This document shows positions 1 through 4,926 of a DNA stretch of 5,152 nt, piece by piece. Source of the DNA: Pseudomonadota bacterium (GTDB lineage: Bacteria > Desulfobacterota > Desulfovibrionia > Desulfovibrionales > Desulfovibrionaceae). Position 1 is the first letter of the stretch. Each line of letters opens with the position of its first letter. The notes below the pieces were generated by a model. It saw only the letters and a program-made list of their open reading frames with translations. It was not told the DNA's origin and searched no databases. The DNA lies in NCBI GenBank assembly GCA_018822065.1, contig JAHJKV010000096.1, positions 1-5,152 of the forward strand, written 5' to 3'. The translations under genes and the position numbers were made by a program.

Positions 1-95
1 CCTTGTTAAAGTACTGACTGGAAATTAGATGCGTTTGCCCTGGGGATCGCTTCCTCTCTCTGGACGCCGACCAGTAAAACCTGTACTTCCCACCC

Positions 96-1259
96 ATGGC
101 TCAGTCTCCCCGCACCGAACACCTCGTCGGGGTCCGCCGTGTGGTGGTCAAGGTCGGCAGCGCCGTTTTGACCAACCGGGACGGACTCGACCCCACGGTC
201 ATCCAGCACCTCGCCCAGGAGCTGGCCGCCCTGCATGGGCGCGGCCTGGACGTGGTGCTCGTCACCTCCGCCGCCGTGGCTGCCGGACGCAGTTGCATGC
301 GCACCCGGGGCCAGAACGGCAGCACCGATCTCTCCGACCTGCCCGGCCGTCAGGCCGCCTCGGCCATCGGCCAGTCACGGCTGATGCACGAGTATGACCA
401 GGCCCTGGAACGCCTCGGCATCATCACCGCCCAAGTCCTGCTCACCCGCAGCGGGCTCAAACAGCGCGAACGCTTTCTCAATGCCCGCAACACGCTGGAC
501 CGGTTGCTCAAGTGGCGTGTGATCCCGATCATCAATGAAAACGATACCGTGTCCGTGGCCGAACTGGTCTTTGGCGACAACGACACCCTCTCCGCCGTGG
601 TGGCCGGGCTGGTGGGGGCAGACCTCTGCCTGAATCTCACCTCGGCCGATGGTGTCTTCGACAAGAACCCGGACACCAACCCGGACGCCAAACCCATGCG
701 GCTCATCGATGACATTGCCACCCTGGACATCCCGGCCATGTGCGACGGCAAGACTGCCGTGGGCTCAGGCGGTATGTATTCCAAACTGCTGGCCGCGCGA
801 CGGGCCGCCCAGATCGGTTCCCCCACCCTGATTCTCTCCGGCAAGGGCGACTTCTCCCTGGCCGCCGCCCTGGACGGGGCTGAGGTCGGCACTTTCATCC
901 TGCCCGGCGACCGGCACATCTCTTCCAAAAAATTCTGGCTCGCCTACCACGACGACCCCGCCGGAGCCGTCTTTGTCGATGCCGGGGCCGCCCGCGCCCT
1001 GGCCGACCGGGGAAAATCCCTGCTCCCTGCCGGGATCACCCGTGTGGAGGGAGACTTCGACCAGAATGCCCTCATCGCCATCAAACTTGAAGACGGCACC
1101 ACCCTCGGAGTCGGCCTGACCAATTTTTCCTCCCTCGACCTGGAGCGGATCAAGGGGGAGAAGACTTCCGAGATTGAGACCATCCTTGGCCGTGCCAGCT
1201 GTGAAGAAGCCGTGCACCGGGACAAAATGCTGCTTGACCCAGCTCTCAAGGAACAATAG
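96..1259 (+). CDS. proB: Glutamate 5-kinase (ProB) with C-terminal PUA domain
   Basis: This cytoplasmic enzyme phosphorylates L-glutamate with ATP to gamma-glutamyl phosphate, the first step of proline synthesis. The 387-residue product has the amino-acid-kinase fold first (about 14-260): VVKVGS with Lys19, the VTSAAVAAG loop at 56-64, RERFLNAR at 124-131, the glutamate-site NEND at 147-150, GDND at 160-163 and GSGGMYSK ending at Lys230. A PUA domain follows (about 290-367), and the end carries the typical AVHRDKML. Length and order match full-length ProB (E. coli about 367). Oddities: the usual TSGA is TSAA here (Ala59, codon 270-272), and the segment after it (about 66-82) is a few residues longer than in E. 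coli ProB. The ATG at 96 has no clear Shine-Dalgarno; an in-frame TAA at 75-77 rules out a longer start except CTG at 81. First gene of a probable three-gene operon. Function is near certain, the exact start less so. Confidence 0.95.
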   Translation: MAQSPRTEHLVGVRRVVVKVGSAVLTNRDGLDPTVIQHLAQELAALHGRGLDVVLVTSAAVAAGRSCMRTRGQNGSTDLSDLPGRQAASAIGQSRLMHEYDQALERLGIITAQVLLTRSGLKQRERFLNARNTLDRLLKWRVIPIINENDTVSVAELVFGDNDTLSAVVAGLVGADLCLNLTSADGVFDKNPDTNPDAKPMRLIDDIATLDIPAMCDGKTAVGSGGMYSKLLAARRAAQIGSPTLILSGKGDFSLAAALDGAEVGTFILPGDRHISSKKFWLAYHDDPAGAVFVDAGAARALADRGKSLLPAGITRVEGDFDQNALIAIKLEDGTTLGVGLTNFSSLDLERIKGEKTSEIETILGRASCEEAVHRDKMLLDPALKEQ

Positions 1260-2171
1260 ATGGCCGGTTCCTCCAAGCTCGTCATCTACGCGGCCCTGGC
1301 CGGAAACACGCTCATCGCCATCACCAAATTCATCGCCGCCGGGGTGACCGGTTCCTCGGCCATGCTCTCCGAGGGCATCCACTCCAGCGTGGACACCCTG
1401 AACCAGGCGCTGTTGCTCCTCGGCCTCCGGCAGGCCTCGCGCCCGCCGGACGCGACCTTCCCTTTTGGCCGGGGCAAGGAAATCTACTTCTACTCCTTCG
1501 TGGTGGCTATCCTGATCTTCGGCGTAGGCGCGGGCGTGTCCGCCTATGAGGGCATCGAACGGCTGACCAACCCCCACCCCGTCGGCGACCCGACCCTCAA
1601 CTACCTCGTGCTGGCGCTGTCCATCGTTTTCGAAGGAGCGGCCTGGTGGCTGGCCCTCCGGGAGTTTACCAAGACCTATGGCCGCCGGGGCCTGCTCCGG
1701 TCCATCTCCCGCAGCAAAAACCCGATCCTGTTCGTGGTGCTCTTCGAGGACTCCGCCGCCCTGCTCGGTCTGCTCGTCGCCCTGATCGGCGTCAGCCTGG
1801 CCCACCTCACCGGCGACTCGACGTGGGACGGCATCGCCGCCATCGTCATCGGGGGGATTCTTGCCAGCACGGCCATCTGGCTGGCCTATGAGACCCACGG
1901 TCTGCTCATCGGCGAAGGCGCAAACGCCACCATCACCGCCGGGGTCCGGGGCATGGTCCTGGCCGAGCCGGCCATCCAACGCATCGGCGAACTCGCCACC
2001 CTGCACATGGGGCCGGACTATATTCTGCTCACGGTGTCTGTGGATTTCGTCAACTCGCTCTCCGCCGCTGACGCAGAAAAGGTCACCGCACGTCTGGACG
2101 AAAGCATCAAGGCCGCCTTCCCACGCATCAAACGTGTATTCATTGAAATCCAGGACTGTGGAACTGGCTGA
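1260..2171 (+). CDS. Cation diffusion facilitator (CDF) transporter, ZnT9-like type
   Basis: This is a 303-residue inner-membrane protein that probably exports a divalent metal (Zn2+ or similar) in exchange for protons. About six hydrophobic segments are visible (near 7-27, 33-55, 78-97, 113-133, 155-180, 190-210), followed by a short cytoplasmic domain (about 212-303) containing the HMGPDYILLTVSVDF strand pattern typical of CDF C-termini. TM2 carries the metal motif His41-x3-Asp45 in SEGIHSSVDTLNQ. After TM2 comes RPPDATFPFGRGKEIYF, where most relatives have HPFG but here Phe67 replaces the His. TM5 has FEDSAALLG with Glu163-Asp164; the usual His four residues before the Asp is Val160. HSxxDxxNQ together with the ED of TM5 recalls the SLC30A9/ZnT9-like branch (from memory). 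The ATG directly abuts the proB stop, and AAGGAA at 1248-1253 gives a 6-nt Shine-Dalgarno spacing, implying translational coupling. The metal cannot be read from sequence. Confidence 0.9.
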   Translation: MAGSSKLVIYAALAGNTLIAITKFIAAGVTGSSAMLSEGIHSSVDTLNQALLLLGLRQASRPPDATFPFGRGKEIYFYSFVVAILIFGVGAGVSAYEGIERLTNPHPVGDPTLNYLVLALSIVFEGAAWWLALREFTKTYGRRGLLRSISRSKNPILFVVLFEDSAALLGLLVALIGVSLAHLTGDSTWDGIAAIVIGGILASTAIWLAYETHGLLIGEGANATITAGVRGMVLAEPAIQRIGELATLHMGPDYILLTVSVDFVNSLSAADAEKVTARLDESIKAAFPRIKRVFIEIQDCGTG

Positions 2172-2173
2172 AC

Positions 2174-3367
2174 ATGCCCGTAAATAAGCTCTATCTCGAC
2201 CCGAATCTCCAGATCGTCTTCGGGGTGACCCTGATGGCGATCCTCTCGGTCTCCTCCATCATTCCGGTGCTGCCGGACATGGCCAGGAACATCAAGGGAT
2301 TGACCACGGTGAACATCGGGCTGGTGATCACCGCCTTCACCCTGCCCGGTGCGATCATGGCCCCAGTTGCAGGCATCCTCGGCGACCGGATGGGGCGCAA
2401 GACGCTGCTCATCCCCTCGCTCTTCGTCTTCGGCATCTTCGGCACGGCCTGCTTCTTCGCCCAAGACCTGACCACCCTGCTCATTTTCCGCTTCCTCCAG
2501 GGCCTGGGCGCTGGCCCTCTGGGCATGATCAACCTGACCATCATCGGTGATCTCTATTCCGGGCGCGAGCGCATGACCGCCATGGGCTATAACGCCAGTG
2601 TCCTCTCCATCGGCACGGCCATCTTCCCTGCTGTTGGCGGCCTGCTGGCCATCATCGGCTGGCAGTGGCCATTCTTGCTGCCTGCCCTGGCCATCCCCCT
2701 GGGACTTCTGGCCGCTGCCAAGCTGGAGACCCCCAAAGTAAACACCACGCAAAAGCTCGGAGCCTATCTCAAGGATGCTTTTGCCCGTATGCGCACGGTG
2801 GAGGCCATGGCCATCTTTGCGGTCACCTTCCTGACCTTTATCGTGCTCTACGGCCCCATCGTCACCTATCTGCCCATCCTGCTCGACCATCGCTTTGGAA
2901 CTCCGGCCTCAAGCATCGGGATCATCATCGCCCTGTCAAGCTTCATCACGGCCATGGCCGCCTCCCAGCTCGGCAAGCTCTCTGCGCGTTTTCCCGGCTC
3001 TACGCTCATGGGCATGGCTTTTTGCTGCTACGCCATATCCATGATCTTCATCCCGCTCATGCCGGGCCAGTGGTGGGTCATCCTTCCGGTGCTCTTCTTC
3101 GGCCTGGGTCAGGGGCTAAACATCCCCACCCTGATGACTGTGCTCACGGCCCTGGCACCCATGGAACAGCGAGCCGCCTTCATGGCCGCCAACGGTATGA
3201 TCTTACGCCTCTCCCAGACCGTGGCCCCCATGCTCATGGCCCTGTTCTACGTGGCCTTTGGCATCCAGGCGGTGTTCTGGGCCGGAGCCGGGGCAGCCGG
3301 GCTCATGCTCCTGCTCGTTCCGGCACTCAGGCGGGCGGAACAGATTCGGGTCGATAGGGAGCGCTAG
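2174..3367 (+). CDS. MFS transporter, DHA1 (drug:H+ antiporter)-like
   Basis: This is a 397-residue integral membrane protein with the length and hydrophobic periodicity of a 12-helix major facilitator. The hydrophilic centre lies around 184-208. Signature motifs: motif A in the TM2-TM3 loop, GILGDRMGRKTLL at 67-79 with Asp71, Arg72 and Arg75; motif B in TM4, LLIFRFLQGLGAG at 102-114 with Arg106, Gln109 and Gly110; and the TM5 antiporter motif C variant GTAIFPAVGG at 147-156. Motif C is the mark of proton-coupled exporters in this superfamily, so efflux of a small organic compound is likely; the substrate is unknown. The start lies 2 nt after the CDF stop, with only a weak purine patch (TGTGGAA, about 2157-2163), so translational coupling is likely. 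It ends in a basic tail and converges on the next gene. The family assignment is firm; the drug-efflux label is inference. Confidence 0.9.
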   Translation: MPVNKLYLDPNLQIVFGVTLMAILSVSSIIPVLPDMARNIKGLTTVNIGLVITAFTLPGAIMAPVAGILGDRMGRKTLLIPSLFVFGIFGTACFFAQDLTTLLIFRFLQGLGAGPLGMINLTIIGDLYSGRERMTAMGYNASVLSIGTAIFPAVGGLLAIIGWQWPFLLPALAIPLGLLAAAKLETPKVNTTQKLGAYLKDAFARMRTVEAMAIFAVTFLTFIVLYGPIVTYLPILLDHRFGTPASSIGIIIALSSFITAMAASQLGKLSARFPGSTLMGMAFCCYAISMIFIPLMPGQWWVILPVLFFGLGQGLNIPTLMTVLTALAPMEQRAAFMAANGMILRLSQTVAPMLMALFYVAFGIQAVFWAGAGAAGLMLLLVPALRRAEQIRVDRER

Positions 3368-3384
3368 ACCGCGCACCTAACCAG

Positions 3385-4083
3385 CTACTGCTGACCGTCG
3401 TCCAGGTAGGGCTTGAAGAGTAGGCTGACCTGTTCCAGACATTCATCGATGATAACCGGCACCACCTGGCTGAAAATGTCCAGAAGGATGATGGCGTTGA
3501 CCGAGGAGTCCTGTCCCTCCACGGCCCGGAGCCGCTTGGCAACATGCATGTTCACGGTCCCGATGTTCTCGTAGATTTTCCGCAAGCCCTTGAGGGCCAC
3601 ATCTCGAACGTCTCCCTCTTCCTCGCGAAAATGCTGGGCCAGCAGGTACATGCTGATGGCTCGGTAGGCGGTTTCGTCCTCGGTGGAAAAGGGCAGGTGG
3701 AACTTGGCCATGGGCCGGAAGAAGGTGGTATGGGGGCAGCCGCTGGCCGGGATAATCAGCCCCATGAGCGAGCTTAAGCCCCGTTGCAGAGTGGTATGGG
3801 CCCGAATCTCCCGGGCCTCGGTCAGGACACTGACGTCGGCCTCGGTGAAGGAGACCAGGTCCTTGAGTCGTTCCACCAGGGGCAGGATGCGCGCTGCCAG
3901 GGGACATTGGGGATATTCGGCGATGCCAAGCGGGCAGTGGGGGCACTGTTCGAAGTCAAGCGCGGTCCATTCCGGCAGGTTTTCAGGCAAGGGCGCGGTG
4001 ATGTCCAGGCTGGTGTCATCCACCACAACCTCAAACCGCTCCTCGCGCCCCCCCTCGAAGGTGAATACGTATTCAAATCGCAT
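3385..4083 (-). CDS. Conserved Cys/His-bearing protein of unknown function (DUF6901-like)
   Basis: This is a soluble protein of 232 residues with no signal peptide or membrane segment; its function is unknown. An N-terminal beta-rich part (MRFEYVFTFEGG..., 1-30) is followed by a cysteine cluster, Cys47-x2-Cys50-x9-Cys60, each Cys followed by Pro or His-Pro. Further on, GLIIPASGCPHTTFFRPMAKFHLPF (102-132) contains Cys116, His118 and His129. A helical C-terminal half includes YLLAQHFREEEG and ends in NAIILLDIFSQVV. The SGCPH and FHLPF blocks match what I remember of the DUF6901 group in Desulfovibrio and Geobacter relatives. Start choice: an ATG at 4104 would give 239 residues, but it has a poor Shine-Dalgarno and lies inside a probable -10 box. 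The ATG at 4083 has GGAGG (4088-4092) 4 nt upstream and begins at the conserved-looking MRFEYVF. Metal or cluster binding is plausible but unproven. Confidence 0.8.
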   Translation of the reverse strand: MRFEYVFTFEGGREERFEVVVDDTSLDITAPLPENLPEWTALDFEQCPHCPLGIAEYPQCPLAARILPLVERLKDLVSFTEADVSVLTEAREIRAHTTLQRGLSSLMGLIIPASGCPHTTFFRPMAKFHLPFSTEDETAYRAISMYLLAQHFREEEGDVRDVALKGLRKIYENIGTVNMHVAKRLRAVEGQDSSVNAIILLDIFSQVVPVIIDECLEQVSLLFKPYLDDGQQ

Positions 4084-4102
4084 GAAACCTCCAATCCAAT
4101 CC

Positions 4103-4131
4103 ATTCTACCCTATTCCACTGGCAGTGAAAA
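4103..4131 (-). promoter_or_regulatory. Probable sigma70-type promoter for the DUF6901-like gene
   Basis: On the minus strand TTTTCA (4131-4126) and TAGAAT (4108-4103) are separated by exactly 17 bp. A nine-base T-tract on this strand (A-run 4135-4143 on +) lies just upstream of the -35, as an UP element would. Transcription would begin near 4096, leaving about a dozen bases of leader with the GGAGG before the ATG at 4083. The spacer contains the palindrome CACTGGCAGTG (4117-4127). Not verified experimentally. Confidence 0.45.
4117..4127. promoter_or_regulatory. 11-bp perfect palindrome in promoter spacer, candidate operator
   Basis: CACTG-G-CAGTG is a perfect inverted repeat with a single central base. 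It sits within the -35 to -10 region of the leftward promoter in the 125-bp gap between the DUF6901-like gene and the small ORF. Position suggests a repressor site, but the arms are only 5 bp and chance occurrence is possible. Confidence 0.3.
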
Positions 4132-4208
4132 TGTAAAAAAAAATGAACCTGGAGACGATCTCAAGGAAACGTCCCGGAATGCCGATAAGATTGGCAAGGA
4201 GAACAGCC

Positions 4209-4355
4209 ATGAGACGGCTTAGGCATCACTTACAACACTGGCTCAACCCCCTGCATGTCTTTTGCAGGCTCCGGAATCTCGGGCTGGAAACCGATACGGC
4301 CAGAAAGCTCTGTGCCCGGTACGAACGATTCTTTTACGCCCCGGTATTCTCCTGA
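4209..4355 (+). CDS. Small basic protein, 48 residues, unknown function
   Basis: An open frame starting MRRLRHHLQHWLNPLHVF and ending ERFFYAPVFS encodes 48 residues rich in Arg and His, with two Cys (19 and 35). It shows no signal peptide and no clear membrane helix; the middle could form amphipathic helices. The frame is open upstream to an ATG at 4143, but that start lacks a Shine-Dalgarno. The ATG at 4209 has AAGGAG at 4196-4201 with 7-nt spacing, close to ideal. A strong terminator begins 21 nt after the stop, so this has the layout of a complete monocistronic gene. It is read away from the DUF6901-like gene. I have a vague memory of short Desulfovibrio proteins with a LNPLHVxCRLR block but cannot name a family. 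No convincing promoter was found in 4132-4195. Confidence 0.6.
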   Translation: MRRLRHHLQHWLNPLHVFCRLRNLGLETDTARKLCARYERFFYAPVFS

Positions 4356-4376
4356 GCCGGAACAGAACAAAAGCAT

Positions 4377-4414
4377 AAGGCCGACCTCCGCACAGCGCAG
4401 AAGTCGGCCTTTTT
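4377..4414 (+). terminator. Rho-independent terminator after the small ORF
   Basis: A 9-bp perfect stem, AAGGCCGAC (4377-4385) with GTCGGCCTT (4403-4411), encloses a 17-nt loop that can add a CGC/GCG mini-stem. It is followed by a T-run (4410-4414). The orientation fits termination of the rightward small ORF. On the other strand the stem is followed only by ATGCTTTTG, so ending padR transcripts here is possible but weaker. Confidence 0.85.
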
Positions 4415-4446
4415 CATTTGCTGGCACAAGCCCTTGCCTGATAACG

Positions 4447-4827
4447 TTATTTTTTGTTTCGATACAGGGCCACGAACTGGTCCATCTTTTCCGCCTGGCT
4501 CTCCATGAATCCCACCCAGACCTCCAAGGCTTCCCGCCCCTCGTTTGTCAGTTCATAGGTTCGCTTCGCCGGGCCCGCCCCCTCGGCGTCCCAATCGGAC
4601 TTCAAGAGATTCTCGTCTTCCATCTGCCTGAGATGTTTGTAGATCATCCCAGGCGGAACTTCACCCTGCACGAAGCCATAGCGCAGAATTTTCGTCGCCA
4701 GGTCATAGCCATGGGACGCGCCGTCCAGAAGCGCCATGAGGATGGTCGCCCGGATAAAGCGCTGCTGCTTGCCCCGTCCCTGCCCTCGCCCCTGTCCCTG
4801 CCCTCGTCCCTGTCCTCTTCCGTGCAT
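4447..4827 (-). CDS. PadR-family transcriptional regulator with Gly/Arg/Gln-rich N-tail
   Basis: This is a 126-residue DNA-binding regulator. Residues 2-19 form a low-complexity tail of alternating Gly with Arg/Gln, encoded by a tandem repeat. The PadR winged-helix domain follows (about 22-105): ILMALLDGASHGYDLATKI (29-47) contains the HGYDL hallmark, PGMIYKHLRQMEDENLL (59-75) is the recognition-helix region, and KRTYELTNEGREAL (88-101) is the wing. A short helix (about 102-122) probably serves dimerisation, so it is of the short PadR type lacking the long C-terminal domain. Upstream GAGGGAG (4838-4844) is a Shine-Dalgarno with rather long 10-nt spacing. It diverges from the gene at 4927 and shares a 99-bp control region with a large palindrome, so autorepression and control of that neighbour are likely. 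The ligand or stress it senses is unknown. Confidence 0.9.
   Translation of the reverse strand: MHGRGQGRGQGQGRGQGRGKQQRFIRATILMALLDGASHGYDLATKILRYGFVQGEVPPGMIYKHLRQMEDENLLKSDWDAEGAGPAKRTYELTNEGREALEVWVGFMESQAEKMDQFVALYRNKK
4772..4810 (-). other. Candidate G-quadruplex in the 5' end of padR coding strand
   Basis: The coding strand has seven runs of three or four G (4810-4808, 4803-4801, 4798-4796, 4792-4789, 4785-4783, 4780-4778, 4775-4772) separated by loops of 2 to 4 bases. This more than satisfies the usual G3+N1-7 pattern. It begins 17 bases into the reading frame and would also be present in the mRNA. Folding is inferred, not shown. Confidence 0.6.
4777..4812 (-). repeat. Two tandem 18-bp repeats within padR
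   Basis: On the + strand 4777-4794 reads TCCCTGCCCTCGCCCCTG and 4795-4812 reads TCCCTGCCCTCGTCCCTG, differing at one base (4789 versus 4807). The repeat is in register with the reading frame, giving QGRGQG twice (residues 6-11 and 12-17). A multiple-of-three unit lets copy number change without a frameshift. Confidence 0.9.
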
Positions 4828-4846
4828 TATAACTTTACTCCCTCTC

Positions 4847-4875
4847 TTGACATAGATGCTTCAAGCACATATGTT
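4847..4875 (+). promoter_or_regulatory. Probable sigma70-type promoter for the gene at 4927
   Basis: A perfect TTGACA (4847-4852) is separated by 17 bp from TATGTT (4870-4875). Transcription would start near 4882, about 45 bases before the ATG at 4927. Both boxes are overlapped by the palindrome at 4850-4874. Confidence 0.55.
4850..4874. promoter_or_regulatory. 25-bp imperfect palindrome, candidate PadR operator
   Basis: ACATA (4850-4854) pairs with TATGT (4870-4874), and TGCTT (4857-4861) pairs with AAGCA (4863-4867), around central C4862. Only the two-base steps 4855-4856 and 4868-4869 break symmetry, so 10 of 12 arm positions match. It covers the -35 to -10 of the rightward promoter and lies just downstream of the predicted padR start site. 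Its position between padR and the divergent gene makes PadR the natural ligand, which is inference. Confidence 0.55.
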
Positions 4876-4882
4876 GAAATTA

Positions 4883-4912
4883 ATTCTACGTTCAAAAAGA
4901 TACAACTGTCAA
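4883..4912 (-). promoter_or_regulatory. Probable sigma70-type promoter for padR
   Basis: On the minus strand a perfect TTGACA (4912-4907) and TAGAAT (4888-4883) are separated by 18 bp. Transcription would start near 4876 and give a leader of about 48 bases that carries the 25-bp palindrome, so that palindrome could also form an RNA hairpin. Confidence 0.5.
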
Positions 4913-4926
4913 ACCAGGAGGACATC

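Noticed and set aside
3..31. Possible proB promoter: TTGTTA (3-8) with TTAGAT near 25-30
   Set aside because: Only partial matches to both boxes, and the window begins here, so an upstream operon promoter cannot be excluded.
765..2006. 413-codon open frame on the minus strand opposite proB and the CDF gene
   Set aside because: It is Gly/Asp/Gln/Glu-rich, shows no recognisable domain, spans two clearly real genes antisense, and is explained by high GC and strong codon bias of the + strand genes.
2018..2890. 290-codon minus-strand open frame opposite the CDF and MFS genes
   Set aside because: Low-complexity hydrophilic translation, no Shine-Dalgarno argument, fully antisense to well-supported transporters; an artefact of GC-skewed codons.
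2665..3357. 230-codon + strand frame inside the MFS gene
   Set aside because: Out-of-frame shadow rich in His, Pro, Gly and Arg within a gene bearing clear MFS motifs.
3361..3374. GCGC-N6-GCGC as a terminator between the convergent genes
   Set aside because: Four-base stem with no T-run on either strand.
4083..4104. Longer start (ATG 4104) for the DUF6901-like gene
   Set aside because: Poor Shine-Dalgarno and overlap with the predicted -10 box; the ATG at 4083 has GGAGG and starts at a more typical N-terminus.
4143..4208. Longer start (ATG 4143 or 4179) for the small ORF
   Set aside because: ATG 4143 follows an A-run with no ribosome site and ATG 4179 has a badly spaced one, whereas ATG 4209 has AAGGAG at 7 nt.
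3683..4222. + strand open frame of 179 codons antisense to the DUF6901-like gene
   Set aside because: The minus-strand frame has the conserved blocks; this one has none and runs through the control region and into the small ORF in another frame.
4230..4427. 65-codon minus-strand frame opposite the small ORF and terminator
   Set aside because: It runs through the terminator stem, has no recognisable domain, and competes with a + strand frame that has a strong ribosome site.
4441..4450. Perfect palindrome ATAACGTTAT spanning the padR stop codon
   Set aside because: Only 10 bp, located at a gene end with no promoter nearby; chance is an adequate explanation.
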